DNA of 64,000 nucleotides from positions 62,001 to 126,000 of the forward strand of contig NZ_UEYQ01000005.1 in the NCBI RefSeq assembly GCF_900492205.1. Reading direction: 5' to 3'. How positions within the stretch are numbered: the first letter of the stretch is position 1; every line of letters starts with the position of its first letter. Position numbers and translations under genes: made by a program. This DNA is from Ciceribacter sp. T2.26MG-112.2. GTDB taxonomy: Bacteria; Pseudomonadota; Alphaproteobacteria; Rhizobiales; Rhizobiaceae. The notes under the pieces were generated by a model, which ran no database searches, had not been told where the DNA came from, and saw nothing but the letters and a program-made list of their open reading frames with translations. Below are positions 44,717 through 56,994 of this stretch, in pieces.

Positions 44717-47338
44717 ATGACAAGAGAGCCGAAGGGCGCAGACGACGAAGGTCCGCTGGTGGATCGCGCAACGCGTTCGGGCACGGCTCTGCGCGTCATC
44801 CTGCTTGCCTTCGTACTGCTGGCCGCCGCAGTCGGCTTCGTCGTGTTCCGCGGCCAGCTCGACAACGAGATCGTGCTCGGCCTCCTCGGCATCCTAGCCA
44901 TGATGGGGATATTCTTCATCGTGGCGGCGGTGATCGGCTTCGTCGAGGTCATGCCGCAGTCCCATTCGGATACCTTGGCGCGCAGCTTCCTCGCCAGCCA
45001 GCCCGACGGCATCCTGATCACCGACGCCGATGGTCGCGTCATTTATGCCAATGGCGCCTATGGCCGCATGACGGGCGCCAAGAAGGCAACCGAGGTGCAA
45101 TCGCTCGAGGCGCTGCTGTCGCGCTATCGCGAATCGAGCGAAGCGCTCTATCGCCTGACCAACGGCTTGCGGGAAGGGCGCGAGGGTTATGAGGAGTTCC
45201 GCCTGCTCAAGCCGCTCGGTACCCATACCGGAAGCGGCTCGGGTGCGCATTGGTATCGGCTGAAGGCGCGGATGCTGGCGGGCGAGCGCCGGCTCGGCAA
45301 GAAGCTGCATATCTGGCAGATCAGCGACATCACCTCGGAGCGCGACGACCAGGAGCGCTTCTTCAAGGAATTGCAGCACGCCATCGACTATCTCGACCAT
45401 GCCCCGGCCGGCTTCTTCTCCGCCGGTCGCAAGGGCGAGATCTACTATCTAAACGCGACACTGGCGGAATGGCTGGGGGTCGACCTCACCCAGTTCAGCC
45501 CGGGCTCGATGACGATTGCCGACCTGGTGGCCGGCGAGGGCATGGCGCTGATCAATTCGGTGCAGGCCGAGCCCGGCCAGTCGAAGACGGAGACGCTGGA
45601 TCTCGACCTGAGGCGTGTCAACGGACAGAGCTTGCCGGTCAGGCTGGTCCATCGGGTCCGCTCGGCGCGTGACGGCGCGCCCGGCGAGAGCCGCTCGATC
45701 GTGCTGGCCCGGCAGGACGGCGGCAGCGACCAGTCGGCGTCGATCGCTTCGATGCGCTTCACCCGCTTCTTCAACAACACGCCGATGGCCATTGCCTCGG
45801 TCGATGGCGAGGGACGGATCCTGCGCACCAATGCGCCGTTCCTCAAGTTGTTCTCCGATATCGTCAGCCGCGACGACGTCGATCGCGGCGGCAAGCTGGA
45901 GGTCGTCTTCCACGAGAGCGAGCGTGAGCGCTTTCGCGAGGCGCTCGCCGCGGCCAAGGATCGCCAGGTAGACATTGCCCCGATCGACAGTCGCCATCCG
46001 GAGAGCGATGCCCGCCATTTCCGCTTCTACGTCAATGCGGTCATCGACCAGAGCGACGAGGCGCCGGAAGAGGCGGCGATCGTCTATGCCGTCGACGTGA
46101 CCGACCAGAAGGCGCTCGAGACGCAGATGGCGCAGACGCAGAAGATGAATGCGGTCGGCACGTTGGCCGGCGGCATAGCGCACGACTTCAACAATGTGCT
46201 GACGGCGATCCTGCTGTCCTCCGACCACCTCTTGCTGCAGGCGCGGCCATCGGATTCGAGCTTTGCCGATCTGATGGAGATCAAGCGCAATGCCAACCGT
46301 GCCGCAGTCCTGGTGCGTCAGTTGCTGGCCTTCTCCCGCAAGCAGACCATGCGGCCGAGCGTGCTCAACCTGACGGATGTGATCGGCGACCTGCGCATGC
46401 TGGTCGACCGGCTGATCTCGGGCAGCAATGTCAAGCTGAAGGTCGAGTATGGGCGCGATCTATGGGCGGTGAAGACCGACCTTTCGCAATTCGAGCAGGT
46501 GTTGATCAACCTGTGTGTCAACGCCCGCGACGCCATGCCGGACGGCGGTACGATCACTGTGACGACCCGCAATATTTCTTCCGCCGAGGCGGCGGCCTTC
46601 AACTATCGCGGCCTTCCGGAGGAGGAGTTCGTCCTGGTGGAGGTGGCCGATACCGGGACCGGCATCGCGCCGGAGATCATGGACAAGATCTTCGAGCCCT
46701 TCTTCACCACCAAGGATGTGGGCAAGGGGACCGGCCTCGGCCTTGCCATGGTCTACGGCATCGTCAAGCAGTCCGGCGGCTATATCTATCCGGTGTCGGA
46801 AGTGGGTCACGGGACGAAATTCAGCATCTTCCTGCCGCGGCACATTCCGGAGATTGTTCCGGTGTCGGCAACCGCCGGTGTGGCTGGAGCCGGCGAACAG
46901 GCCGTCGGCGCTTCCCAGCCGCCGGCCGGCCCGGACGCCAAGGAACCGGCCGACCTGACCGGCAAGTCCGCCGTGGTGCTGCTGGTCGAGGACGAGGAGG
47001 CCGTTCGGCGCGGCGGCAAGCGCATGCTGGAGACCCGCGGCTATACGGTGCACGAAGCCGGCTCCGGCGTCGAGGCGCTTGACATCATGCAGGAACTGCA
47101 GGGAGCGGTGGATATCGTCGTCTCCGACGTCGTCATGCCCGAAATGGACGGCCCGACGCTGCTCACCGAGCTGCGCAAGAATTATCCTGATCTCAAGTTC
47201 ATCTTCGTCTCCGGCTATGCCGAGGACGCCTTTGCCCGCAACCTGCCGGCGGACGCGAAGTTCGGCTTCCTGCCCAAGCCGTTCTCGCTCAAGCAGCTTG
47301 CCGTCGCCGTCCGCGAAATGCTCGATGGGGCAAATTGA
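44717..47338 (+). CDS. cckA: Cell-cycle hybrid histidine kinase CckA
   Basis: The 873-residue protein has two membrane helices (about 25-45 and 52-76) and PAS domains: one at about 95-190, a second at about 210-330, and a third PAS-like region before the kinase. The HisKA site is H489 in [12 protein letters not shown] HATPase domain (GTGLGLAMV) is followed by a receiver domain with D804. This is the CckA order; CckA phosphorylates ChpT and so controls CtrA and CpdR. The ATG at 44717 has GAGG five bases upstream; an upstream ATG at 44585 would place a long polar stretch before the helices. Confidence 0.92.
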   Translation: MTREPKGADDEGPLVDRATRSGTALRVILLAFVLLAAAVGFVVFRGQLDNEIVLGLLGILAMMGIFFIVAAVIGFVEVMPQSHSDTLARSFLASQPDGILITDADGRVIYANGAYGRMTGAKKATEVQSLEALLSRYRESSEALYRLTNGLREGREGYEEFRLLKPLGTHTGSGSGAHWYRLKARMLAGERRLGKKLHIWQISDITSERDDQERFFKELQHAIDYLDHAPAGFFSAGRKGEIYYLNATLAEWLGVDLTQFSPGSMTIADLVAGEGMALINSVQAEPGQSKTETLDLDLRRVNGQSLPVRLVHRVRSARDGAPGESRSIVLARQDGGSDQSASIASMRFTRFFNNTPMAIASVDGEGRILRTNAPFLKLFSDIVSRDDVDRGGKLEVVFHESERERFREALAAAKDRQVDIAPIDSRHPESDARHFRFYVNAVIDQSDEAPEEAAIVYAVDVTDQKALETQMAQTQKMNAVGTLAGGIAHDFNNVLTAILLSSDHLLLQARPSDSSFADLMEIKRNANRAAVLVRQLLAFSRKQTMRPSVLNLTDVIGDLRMLVDRLISGSNVKLKVEYGRDLWAVKTDLSQFEQVLINLCVNARDAMPDGGTITVTTRNISSAEAAAFNYRGLPEEEFVLVEVADTGTGIAPEIMDKIFEPFFTTKDVGKGTGLGLAMVYGIVKQSGGYIYPVSEVGHGTKFSIFLPRHIPEIVPVSATAGVAGAGEQAVGASQPPAGPDAKEPADLTGKSAVVLLVEDEEAVRRGGKRMLETRGYTVHEAGSGVEALDIMQELQGAVDIVVSDVVMPEMDGPTLLTELRKNYPDLKFIFVSGYAEDAFARNLPADAKFGFLPKPFSLKQLAVAVREMLDGAN

Positions 47339-47475
47339 CTTTGAGCAAGATCATGCGCCTACTGTCATGACGGCCGTCACTTCGGCGGCCGGCGCGCCGC
47401 GGCCGCGAACCGGGTAAGGATCGGCTCGGGCGCGAGTGAGTTGCAGGCAGGCGTGCGGCATGTGGTCGAGGTGCG

Positions 47476-48213
47476 ATGGACGGTGAAGGGGTGGCAGACG
47501 GCGGTGGCAGGGAACTGCTGGTGCGAATTCAGGCGGTGGAGAGCCTGAGCGAGATCGGCGCCGTGATCCACCTTTTGCTGCGCCGTTTTCGTTTCGACTA
47601 TTTCAAGCTTTTCGCCGCGCGCTCCGCCCCGACCGGCTCGCTTCGGGATCACCTTCTCCTGACCAATGTTCCCCCCGCCTTCATCGACGGATTCGATACC
47701 ATCGGCGGGCTTCCGGCCGCGCCGGTGCGCATCTTCGCCACATCCGACCGGCTGGCCTATCAGTGGCATGTCAGCGATCTGAGCGTGAAGGCGCAAGGGT
47801 CGGCACAGGTGGGGCAACTGATGGCGCTGCTTGAAGAACACGGCATGAGCCAGGGCGCCTATGCGGCCCTGCCGACGCTCGACGGGCGCAAGCATATCTT
47901 CGGTGTCTATGGCGAACGCGAGGCCCTGACGCAGGCGGACCTGGACGAGTTCAGCTTTCTGTCGATCCATTTGCTCGACCGGCTTGCGACGCTGGAAAAA
48001 CGGCGCGCCGGACAGCAGACCGGCATATCCGGCCTGGAAATCGAATGTCTGCTGATGACGGCCGCCGGTCACGATACGGCGGCGATCGCGCGCAGGCTTT
48101 CGCTTTCGACGCGCACCGTCAACTATCTGGTGGGCTCGCTGTGTCGCAAGCTCGGCACCGACCGCCTCGAGCATGCGCTGACCGAGGCGGCACGGCTGGG
48201 CTATCTCGACTGA
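47476..48213 (+). CDS. LuxR-family regulator (likely a solo)
   Basis: The 245-residue protein has a C-terminal LuxR helix-turn-helix (about 183-243): ISGLEIECLLMTAAGHDTAAIARRL and STRTVNYLVGSLCRKLGTDR. The N-terminal domain (about 20-165) looks like a divergent autoinducer-binding fold, with FDYFKLFAAR and a single QWHVSD Trp. No luxI gene is adjacent, so it may respond to the signal made by the synthase at 18122, to another ligand, or to none. It follows cckA on the same strand after 137 bases and converges on psuG. Confidence 0.82.
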   Translation: MDGEGVADGGGRELLVRIQAVESLSEIGAVIHLLLRRFRFDYFKLFAARSAPTGSLRDHLLLTNVPPAFIDGFDTIGGLPAAPVRIFATSDRLAYQWHVSDLSVKAQGSAQVGQLMALLEEHGMSQGAYAALPTLDGRKHIFGVYGEREALTQADLDEFSFLSIHLLDRLATLEKRRAGQQTGISGLEIECLLMTAAGHDTAAIARRLSLSTRTVNYLVGSLCRKLGTDRLEHALTEAARLGYLD

Positions 48214-48247
48214 CACCCGACCTCCTGGCGGGTCGGTTCAGAAATTC

Positions 48248-49177
48248 TCAGGCATTCATCGCAACCGCAATCTCGGCGGCAAGGCGCGCATTGTTCTCGA
48301 CCAGGGCAATATTGGTCTTCAGGCTGCGTCCGCCGGTCATGTGGAATATCGTGTCGAGCAGGAAGGGCGTGACCTCCTTGCCGGTGATTTCCTCGCGTTC
48401 GGCGCTGGCGAGCGCCCGGCCGATGTAGATCTCCATCTCTTCGCGGGGGATCTCGGCTTCGAGCGGCACGGGATTGGCGATCAGCATGCCCCCGGCGATG
48501 CCCAGTTGTTCACGCATCCGCTGGAAGTTGGCGATCGCCGCCGGGCTCGGCAGGGTCAGCGGGCTCTTCAGTCCCGACGAGCGCGACCAGAAGGCGGGGA
48601 ATTCCTCGCTGTCGAAGCTGACCACCGGGACACCGCGGGTCTCCAGCACTTCGAGCGTCTTCGGAATGTCGAGTATGGCCTTTGGGCCGGCGGAGACGAC
48701 GATGACGGCCGTACGCGCCAATTCCTCGAGATCGGCGGAAATATCGAAGCTCTCCTCCGCGCCGCGATGAACACCGCCGATGCCGCCTGTGGCAAAGACC
48801 GAAATGCCGGCGCGGGCCGCGGCGATCATGGTGGCCGCCACCGTTGTCGCCCCGGTGCGGCGCTCGGCAAGCGCAAAGGCGATGTCGGCGCGCGACAGCT
48901 TCATCACGTCGCGCATCTCAGCCAAGGCAGCGATCTGGGCCGGTTCGAGGCCGATGTGCAGGACGCCTTCGATCACCGCAATGGTGGCCGGCACGGCGCC
49001 GTTCTGTCGCACGATGTGCTCGACGCTGCGGGCCATGTCCAGGTTTCCCGGAAAGGGCATGCCATGGGTGATGATGGTCGATTCGAGCGCGACGATCGGT
49101 GCTCCGCGCGCTTTCGCGGCGACGACCTCGTCCGCGTAGACGATCGGCAGAAGGGGAGAAATGGAGCTTGTCATCAT
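48248..49177 (-). CDS. psuG: Pseudouridine-5'-phosphate glycosidase
   Basis: PsuG splits pseudouridine 5'-phosphate into uracil and ribose 5-phosphate. The 309-residue protein has VALESTIITHGMPFPGNLD near residue 28, GVLHIGLE, ATGGIGGVHRGAE near 132 and DIPKTLEVLETRGVPV, all conserved in the family. The start overlaps the upstream kinase stop by four bases. PsuK and PsuG act in sequence to recycle pseudouridine from RNA. Confidence 0.95.
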   Translation of the reverse strand: MMTSSISPLLPIVYADEVVAAKARGAPIVALESTIITHGMPFPGNLDMARSVEHIVRQNGAVPATIAVIEGVLHIGLEPAQIAALAEMRDVMKLSRADIAFALAERRTGATTVAATMIAAARAGISVFATGGIGGVHRGAEESFDISADLEELARTAVIVVSAGPKAILDIPKTLEVLETRGVPVVSFDSEEFPAFWSRSSGLKSPLTLPSPAAIANFQRMREQLGIAGGMLIANPVPLEAEIPREEMEIYIGRALASAEREEITGKEVTPFLLDTIFHMTGGRSLKTNIALVENNARLAAEIAVAMNA

Positions 49178-50190
49178 TCGTGTCCGGAATTGAGCGGGTT
49201 TCGTGGCAGGATAGCGGCTGCCGGCACGAGGGCCAGCCCCGACTTTAGGAGTTCTCTGGTAAGGTTCTCTGCCGTGGCATGGGGAGACCGCAGGGTGATC
49301 GCCGCGCAGGCGGTGCCGTGGCGCAGCGCCTCGCCGATCGTCTCCCCGGAGATCCTGGCGGACAGGAAACCGGCGGCGAAGGCGTCGCCGGCGCCGGTGA
49401 CGTCGGATATGGCCTCGAGCCGCGGCGGGGCGAGCAGGGCGATGTCATTCTCGTCAAATGCGACGGTCGCGCCGGCGCCCATGGTGACCGTGCCGGCGCG
49501 CAGACCCGCTCGCCGCAATAGGTCCGGCCAGTCTGCGGGATCAACGGCCCGCGCCCCGGCCAGAACTTCGGCCTCGGCGGCGTTCATGAAGACGTGGTCG
49601 AGAAGCGGCAGGCAGGCCTTCAGGCGGATCGCCTTGGCCGGAGAAATGGCGATGACGGCGATCGGCTTGCCGAGCCGGGCGGCGCTGGTCGCCAGGGCGG
49701 AGATCGTGTCCCCTGGCAGGTTTGCGTCGCACAGCACATTCTGCGTCGCGGCCAGGCTGTCGCGCAACGAGCGGCTGCGCAACCGGCGCGGGGTGAACAG
49801 ATCATAGAGCGCCATGTCGGCCAGCGCCACGATCAGATTGCCGTCGTTTTCCAGAATGGCGGTATAGCTCGGTGTGGCGCGATCGAGGAAGACGACCGGG
49901 CAATCCTCGATCCCCGCCTGCTCGGCGGCCGTCGCCACGCGCTGGCCGTTCGCATCGCCGCCGCGCGGCGCTATGAGGCGGACCGGATGGCCGAGCCGCG
50001 CCAGATTGCAGGCGGCATTGAAGGCCCCGCCGCCGGGCTCTTCGAACCAGGTGCCGGGATTGCTCGCGCCCAGGCGGGTCTGACCGCCGATCCGGCCGCG
50101 GCGGTCGATATGGGCGCCCCCGATGACCAGCACCGGCGCGGTCAAAGCGGACCTGCCGAGGCGTCTTGAAAGCGCGAATCGCCGGCCCAT
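49174..50190 (-). CDS. psuK: PfkB-family carbohydrate kinase, probable pseudouridine kinase
   Basis: The 338-residue protein has ribokinase-fold signatures: VIGGAHIDRRGR near residue 20, GGGAFNAACNLARLG near 50, and DVTGAGDAFAAGFL near 272 with the catalytic Asp. Coupled directly to psuG, it most likely phosphorylates pseudouridine. The frame is open further upstream into the recA promoter region; I chose the ATG at 50190 because it leaves 21 residues before the fold, but its ribosome site is weak and a shorter form is possible. Confidence 0.86.
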   Translation of the reverse strand: MGRRFALSRRLGRSALTAPVLVIGGAHIDRRGRIGGQTRLGASNPGTWFEEPGGGAFNAACNLARLGHPVRLIAPRGGDANGQRVATAAEQAGIEDCPVVFLDRATPSYTAILENDGNLIVALADMALYDLFTPRRLRSRSLRDSLAATQNVLCDANLPGDTISALATSAARLGKPIAVIAISPAKAIRLKACLPLLDHVFMNAAEAEVLAGARAVDPADWPDLLRRAGLRAGTVTMGAGATVAFDENDIALLAPPRLEAISDVTGAGDAFAAGFLSARISGETIGEALRHGTACAAITLRSPHATAENLTRELLKSGLALVPAAAILPRNPLNSGHE

Positions 50191-50302
50191 GAACCCGTCG
50201 CCCGGTCGTCGGCCGGAGGGCTCGCGCCGCGTGGGATCGCGTCCGGGACAAAAGTGGAACGCAGGCCTGGAAAGCCAGTTGATCCAATTGCTTGACCGGG
50301 TC

Positions 50303-50331
50303 TTGCCAAATGAGAACAAAACATGTACATA
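50303..50331 (+). promoter_or_regulatory. recA promoter with overlapping LexA-type (SOS) sites
   Basis: TTG-N11-CAA at 50303-50319 matches the SOS motif reported for rhizobial recA, and GAAC-N7-GTAC at 50314-50328 is one base from the alphaproteobacterial GTTC-N7-GTTC motif read on the other strand. TTGCCA and TACATA with a 17-base spacer form a plausible promoter across both. recA starts 57 bases on. Confidence 0.7.
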
Positions 50332-50387
50332 TTCGCCATCGGCTGCTTCATTGCCTATGCGGCTTCAATAACCTAAAGGTGGACCAG

Positions 50388-51470
<1,083 letters not shown>

Positions 51471-51505
51471 TTCCGCATCGCGCATTTGCCTTTCGACCTA
51501 TCGGA

Positions 51506-51538
51506 CGGCCACATCTCGAAAGAGGTGTGGCCGGTTTT
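51506..51538 (+). terminator. Intrinsic terminator after recA
   Basis: A 12-bp stem CGGCCACATCTC/GAGGTGTGGCCG with GAAA tetraloop, followed by TTTT. Confidence 0.9.
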
Positions 51539-51630
51539 ACGTTCGGCGGCTGGACAGGGGGAGTGGCGAACGATAAAAGCCATTGATTTTCGCGGATAGG
51601 CCGGTTTACGGCCTGAATGAAGGGCGTGAC

Positions 51631-54291
51631 ATGAGCGGCGTGAACGACATCCGGTCGACTTTTCTCGATTTCTACAAGGCGAACGGCCACGAGATCGTCT
51701 CATCGAGCCCGCTGGTTCCGCGTAACGACCCGACGCTGATGTTCACCAATGCTGGGATGGTGCAGTTCAAGAACGTCTTTACCGGGCTCGAGCATCGTCC
51801 CTATTCGACGGCGGCAACGGCGCAGAAATGCGTACGGGCCGGTGGCAAGCACAACGATCTCGACAATGTCGGCTATACCGCCCGCCATCACACCTTCTTC
51901 GAAATGCTCGGCAATTTCTCGTTCGGCGACTATTTCAAGGAACAGGCGATCGAGCTCGCGTGGAAGCTGATCACCAAGGAGTTCGGCCTCGACCGCAAGC
52001 GCCTGCTGGTTACCGTCTACCACACCGACGACGAGGCCTTCGACCTGTGGAAGAAGATCGCCGGGCTGACCGACGACCGCATCATCCGCATTCCGACCAG
52101 CGATAATTTCTGGGCCATGGGTGACACCGGTCCCTGCGGTCCGTGCTCGGAAATCTTCTACGACCACGGCGACCACATCTGGGGCGGTCCGCCCGGCTCG
52201 CCGGAGGAGGATGGCGACCGTTTCATCGAGATATGGAACCTCGTCTTCATGCAATATGAGCAGGTGACGAAGGAAGAACGCGTCAGCCTGCCGCGTCCGT
52301 CGATCGACACCGGCATGGGTCTCGAGCGCGTCGCCGCCGTACTGCAGGGACGCCACGACAATTACGACATCGACCTGTTCCGGGCGCTGATCGAGGCATC
52401 CGTCGACCTGACCGGCGTTCCGGCCCAGGGCGATCGCCGCGCCAGCCACCGGGTGATCGCCGACCATCTGCGCTCGTCGGCCTTCCTGATTGCCGACGGC
52501 GTGCTGCCGTCCAACGAAGGCCGCGGCTATGTGTTGCGCCGTATCATGCGGCGCGCCATGCGCCATGCGGAACTGCTCGGCGCCCGCGAACCGGTCATCT
52601 ACAAGCTGCTTCCCGTGCTCGTCCAGCAGATGGGTCGGGCCTATCCCGAACTGGTGCGCGCCGAGGCACTGATCGCCGAGACGCTGAAGCTCGAGGAAAC
52701 CCGGTTCCGCAAGACGCTCGAGCGCGGCCTGTCGCTGCTGTCGGATGCGACGACCGATCTTGGCAAGGGCGACACGCTCGACGGCGAGACGGTGTTCAAG
52801 CTCTACGACACCTATGGCTTCCCGCTCGACCTGACGCAGGATGCGCTGCGCGCCCGCGGCATCGGCGTCGACATTACCGGTTTCAACGATGCCATGCAGC
52901 GGCAGAAGGCCGAGGCGCGTGCGCACTGGGCGGGATCGGGCGACAAGGCGACGGAGACCATCTGGTTCGAGCTCAAGGAAAAGCACGGGGCGACCGAGTT
53001 CTTCGGCTACTCCTCCGAGACCGCCGAGGGCCAGGTCCAGGCCATCGTGCGTGACGGCGTGGCGGTCGAGAGCGCCTCGGCCGGCGAGAACGTGCAGATC
53101 GTCGTCAACCAGACCCCGTTCTACGCTGAATCGGGTGGCCAGATGGGGGATGCCGGGATCATCGCCAGCGATGCCGCGCGCGTAACGGTCAGCGATACCC
53201 AGAAGAAGGGTGAGGGCCTGTTCGTCCATGTCTCTACCGTTTCCGAGGGTACGCTGAAGGTCGGCGACGCGGTCGTGCTCACCGTGGATCACGCCCGCCG
53301 CTCGCGGCTGCGTTCCAACCATTCGGCCACGCACCTGATCCACGAGGCGCTGCGCGAGGTGCTTGGTACCCATGTGGCCCAGAAGGGTTCGCTGGTCGCG
53401 CCGGAACGCCTTCGCTTCGACGTCTCGCATCCGAAACCGATGTCGGCGGAGGAGCTCAAGGTCGTCGAGGATATGGCCAATGCCATCGTCGTGCAGAATT
53501 CACCGGTGACGACGCGTCTGATGAGCGTCGACGACGCAATCGCTGAAGGTGCGATGGCCCTTTTCGGCGAGAAATACGGCGACGAGGTCCGGGTCGTGTC
53601 GATGGGCACGGCGCTTGACGGTCCCAAGGCCGGCAAAGCCTATTCCGTCGAATTGTGCGGCGGCACCCATGTCGGTGCCACCGGCGATATCGGCCTGGTG
53701 CGCATTCTCGGCGAAAGCGCCGTCGGCGCCGGCGTGCGTCGAATCGAGGCCCTGACCGGGGAAGCCGCACGGGCCTATCTCGCCGATCAGGACGAGCGGG
53801 TGAAGCAACTCGCCTCGACCCTCAAGGTGCAGCCCGGCGATGTCGTTTCGCGTGTCGAGGCGCTGATCGACGAGCGTCGCAAGCTCGAGCGCGAGCTGGC
53901 CGACGCCAAGCGCAAACTCGCCATGGGCGGCGGTCAGGCCGGGGCGGACGAGGCTGTTCGCGAGGTCAACGGTATCCGTTTCATCGGCAAGGTGCTGAAT
54001 GGTGTCGACCCCAAGGACCTGAAGGGCCTGGCCGACGACGGCAAGACGACGCTCGGATCGGGCGTCGTGGCGCTGGTCGGGGTGTCGGAAGACGGCAAGG
54101 CAAGCGCCGTCGTTGCGGTGACCGCCGATCTTGTGGCCAGGGTGAGCGCTGTCGAACTGGTGCGCGTCGCTTCGGCCGCTCTCGGCGGCAAGGGCGGCGG
54201 TGGTCGTCCGGACATGGCACAGGCCGGCGGCCCGGACGGTACCCAGGCGGACGCGGCGATCGAGGCCGTCGCAGCGGCGCTCGCCGGCTGA
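51631..54291 (+). CDS. alaS: Alanyl-tRNA synthetase
   Basis: The 886-residue class II synthetase charges tRNA-Ala. It has the aminoacylation core ([41 protein letters not shown]). The editing domain has the zinc-binding HSATHLIH (HxxxH) and CGGTHV (CxxxH), and a C-terminal domain ends in a Gly-rich DHHA1 part. The ATG at 51631 gives [14 protein letters not shown], the typical N-terminus. A strong terminator follows. Confidence 0.98.
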   Translation: MSGVNDIRSTFLDFYKANGHEIVSSSPLVPRNDPTLMFTNAGMVQFKNVFTGLEHRPYSTAATAQKCVRAGGKHNDLDNVGYTARHHTFFEMLGNFSFGDYFKEQAIELAWKLITKEFGLDRKRLLVTVYHTDDEAFDLWKKIAGLTDDRIIRIPTSDNFWAMGDTGPCGPCSEIFYDHGDHIWGGPPGSPEEDGDRFIEIWNLVFMQYEQVTKEERVSLPRPSIDTGMGLERVAAVLQGRHDNYDIDLFRALIEASVDLTGVPAQGDRRASHRVIADHLRSSAFLIADGVLPSNEGRGYVLRRIMRRAMRHAELLGAREPVIYKLLPVLVQQMGRAYPELVRAEALIAETLKLEETRFRKTLERGLSLLSDATTDLGKGDTLDGETVFKLYDTYGFPLDLTQDALRARGIGVDITGFNDAMQRQKAEARAHWAGSGDKATETIWFELKEKHGATEFFGYSSETAEGQVQAIVRDGVAVESASAGENVQIVVNQTPFYAESGGQMGDAGIIASDAARVTVSDTQKKGEGLFVHVSTVSEGTLKVGDAVVLTVDHARRSRLRSNHSATHLIHEALREVLGTHVAQKGSLVAPERLRFDVSHPKPMSAEELKVVEDMANAIVVQNSPVTTRLMSVDDAIAEGAMALFGEKYGDEVRVVSMGTALDGPKAGKAYSVELCGGTHVGATGDIGLVRILGESAVGAGVRRIEALTGEAARAYLADQDERVKQLASTLKVQPGDVVSRVEALIDERRKLERELADAKRKLAMGGGQAGADEAVREVNGIRFIGKVLNGVDPKDLKGLADDGKTTLGSGVVALVGVSEDGKASAVVAVTADLVARVSAVELVRVASAALGGKGGGGRPDMAQAGGPDGTQADAAIEAVAAALAG

Positions 54292-54375
54292 TCGCCGGCA
54301 GCCTGGTTCGCTCGCCGCAGTTTTGCGGCGGCGGGTTGTCGGGCGAAGGTTCTGTTCGATCCTCTGAAGTTTAAG

Positions 54376-54405
54376 AGGGCGTGGCTTGAGACCGCGCCCT
54401 TTTTT
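54376..54405 (+). terminator. Intrinsic terminator after alaS
   Basis: A 9-bp stem AGGGCGTGG/CCGCGCCCT (one G-T pair) with a 7-nt loop, followed by six T. Confidence 0.92.
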
Positions 54406-54557
54406 GTGCCCATGGACCTTCCGCAGGGTTTTCGCCGCGCTGCGCGACCGTTCGCGAGGGGCGCACTTTACGGCATGTGGCGGATCCCGGTCCGATCCGT
54501 GCGCAGCGTCCCCCTCTGTCGATCCGGCGCATTGCGCAGGACGGTGGTAAATCCCGA

Positions 54558-56186
54558 TCACCCAGACTTTTCGGCAATCAGGGCGCGCGCTTCGCCGACC
54601 GAGGGCAGGTAGACGACATTGGCGCCGTGAACCTCGTGGGTTTCCAGCATGCGGCGCACATCCGGTTCGGCGCCGGTGATGTAGACGCTGACGCCGGCGC
54701 GTCGGGCCTTGCGCACCGTGCCGGCGATGACATTGGCGGCGGTCGAATCGATGAAATGCAGGCCCGAGCAGTCGAGGACGAAATGGTGGTATTGGTCGGC
54801 GATCCGGTCGAGAACCGATCCGACCGTTGCCGCCGCGCCGAAGAAGAAAGCGCCGCCCAGGCGATAGACGACGGTATTCCCATCGATATTGTCGAGCGGC
54901 CGTTCCTTGAGTTCGTCCTGGGGCGCGACGGTGACGCTCTTTCCCATGCGGTCGATGAAGAGCAGTGCACCGAGGGTGAAGCCGACGATGATCCCTTCCG
55001 TCAGGTCGCGGAAGACGACGAGCAGCATGGTGACGAGCAGTACCACGGCGTCGCCGCGCGAGGTGCGGATGAGGGCGGCGAAGGCCGGTCGCTCGATCAT
55101 GTTCCATGCGACGATCGCCAGGACGCCGGCAAGTGCGGCCAGTGGAATATAGCTGGCGAGCGGCGCGGCGATCACCATGAACAGCAGCAGGAAAAGCGCG
55201 TGCAACATGCCGGCGACCGGGCTCGTCCCGCCGGCGCGGACATTGGTCGCGGTGCGGGCGATCGTGCCGGTCACGCAGAAGCCACCGAACAGGCCGGAGC
55301 CGATATTGGCGATGCCCTGTCCGATCAGTTCGACATTCGAGCGATGGCGTCGGCCGGTCATGCCATCGGCGACGACGGCCGAAAGCAGCGATTCGATGGC
55401 GCCGAGGAGGGCGAAGGCGATGGCATCGGGCAGCACCGCCCGGGCGAGGTCGAGCGACAGGGCGGGAAGCTGCGGCAAAGGGAGGCTGCGGGGAATGCCG
55501 CCGAAGCGGCTGCCGATGGTGGCGATGTCGAGGTGGAGGAACGCGGTCACGGCGGAGGCGAGGCAGACGGCGATCAGCATGCCGGGCCAGGTCGGGCGCA
55601 GACGCCGCAGAGCGAGGATCGTGCCGACGGTGAGTGCGGCGATGGAGGCCGCGCCCGGGTCGAAGCTGGGCATCGCGGCGGCAAGCGCCGGCAGTTTGTC
55701 AATGAGCGGACCCGGTTCCTTGGCCGGCAGCGTCAGGCCGAGCAATTCGCTGATCTGGCTGGCAAAGATGATGACGGCGATCCCGGCGGTGAAGCCCACG
55801 GTCACGGGATAGGGTATGAACTTGACATAGTCGCCGAGCCTGAGCGTGCCTGCCAGAATGAGAAACGCCCCTGACATCATCGTCGCCAGCATCAGGCCAT
55901 CGATTCCATGCGTTGCGACCGTTGTGGCCACAAGCACGATGAAGGCCCCGGCCGGTCCGCCGATCTGATGCCGGCTGCCGCCCAGCAGCGACACCAAAAA
56001 GCCCCCGACGATGGCCGTGTAAAGCCCGCGGTCCGGCGTGACGCCGGAGGCGATGGCGATGGCCATCGACAGCGGCAGGGCGACGACCGCCACGGTCAAA
56101 CCGGCAAGGGCGTCTGCCCGAAGTCTCTCCAGGCCGTAGCCTTCACGGAAAACGGCTATGGACTTCGGTATGAAAGCGTCGGTCAT
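54558..56186 (-). CDS. SulP-family anion transporter with STAS domain
   Basis: The 542-residue protein has 10-12 hydrophobic helices (about 30-420), including the SulP segment GVTPDRGLYTAIVGGFLVSLLGGS. A C-terminal STAS domain (about 440-540) contains HFVLDCSGLHFIDSTAANVI. Bacterial SulP proteins move sulfate, bicarbonate, dicarboxylates or other anions with sodium or protons; the substrate cannot be read here. A GGGGGGA tract precedes the ATG at 56186; an in-frame upstream ATG lacks one. Confidence 0.92.
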   Translation of the reverse strand: MTDAFIPKSIAVFREGYGLERLRADALAGLTVAVVALPLSMAIAIASGVTPDRGLYTAIVGGFLVSLLGGSRHQIGGPAGAFIVLVATTVATHGIDGLMLATMMSGAFLILAGTLRLGDYVKFIPYPVTVGFTAGIAVIIFASQISELLGLTLPAKEPGPLIDKLPALAAAMPSFDPGAASIAALTVGTILALRRLRPTWPGMLIAVCLASAVTAFLHLDIATIGSRFGGIPRSLPLPQLPALSLDLARAVLPDAIAFALLGAIESLLSAVVADGMTGRRHRSNVELIGQGIANIGSGLFGGFCVTGTIARTATNVRAGGTSPVAGMLHALFLLLFMVIAAPLASYIPLAALAGVLAIVAWNMIERPAFAALIRTSRGDAVVLLVTMLLVVFRDLTEGIIVGFTLGALLFIDRMGKSVTVAPQDELKERPLDNIDGNTVVYRLGGAFFFGAAATVGSVLDRIADQYHHFVLDCSGLHFIDSTAANVIAGTVRKARRAGVSVYITGAEPDVRRMLETHEVHGANVVYLPSVGEARALIAEKSG

Positions 56187-56280
56187 GCAATCCCCCCGAT
56201 GGCACAGGTCCGCCAGCGCAATCATCTAAGCAGACTTGGCTGGCCCATCGCTAGAGGCCCTGCCGGACAGACGTCCATTT

Positions 56281-56919
56281 TCAGGGCAACGACTGGCCGG
56301 CAGTTTCCATTTCCCGCATCGCGGCGTCATCCTTCTCCTTTGCACGGCGGAAGGCGGGTCGGTCGGTCACGCGGGCCAGGTAAGCCTCGAAGGCGGGTCG
56401 TTTCTCGATCGAGCCGAATTGCAGGCCCCAGCCCACATGGGAGCCGACATAGACGTCGGCGGCGGTAAAGGCGTGGCCGGCGACGAAAGGATTGGTCGAA
56501 ACGGCGATCTCGAGCGTGTCCATGACATCCTCGAAACTGCCATAGCCGATCATGCGCCGTCGTTCGTCGGGAACTTCGAAGCCGAGGCTGCGATTGCTGA
56601 CGGCCGCCTCCAGCGGGCCGGCGGCGAAAAACAGCCAGCGGTAATAGTTGCCGCGCTGGGTGTTGGGTGGCGCAAGCTTTGCCTCTGGGAAGGTGTCGGC
56701 CAGATAGGCGCAGATTGCCGCGCATTCGGTGACGACGATCTCGCGGTGGCGCACCGCCGGCACCTTGCCCATGGGGTTTACCGCCCGGTAGTCGGGCGAC
56801 TTCATCGCCGGGCCGAAGGGAACGATCACCGCTTCATACGGCTGACCGGTCTCCTCCACCATCCAGCGGGCGATTCGCCCGCGCGACATGGGATTTGTGT
56901 AGAGCGTCAGATCGGCCAA
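56281..56919 (-). CDS. Glutathione S-transferase family protein
   Basis: The 212-residue protein has an N-terminal thioredoxin-like domain (about 1-78; LTLYTNPMSRGRIARWMVEE, and NPMGKVPAVRH with the cis-Pro). VVTECAAICAYLAD holds the glutathione-contacting Glu-Cys position. An alpha-helical domain follows. Substrate is unknown. Confidence 0.9.
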   Translation of the reverse strand: MADLTLYTNPMSRGRIARWMVEETGQPYEAVIVPFGPAMKSPDYRAVNPMGKVPAVRHREIVVTECAAICAYLADTFPEAKLAPPNTQRGNYYRWLFFAAGPLEAAVSNRSLGFEVPDERRRMIGYGSFEDVMDTLEIAVSTNPFVAGHAFTAADVYVGSHVGWGLQFGSIEKRPAFEAYLARVTDRPAFRRAKEKDDAAMREMETAGQSLP

Positions 56920-56994
56920 GGCTTCCTCCCTCGTTCGTTCCTGTTATGTTCCATTTATTAACAGTCTTCGACCGGCTTCACAAGATGGCACAAA

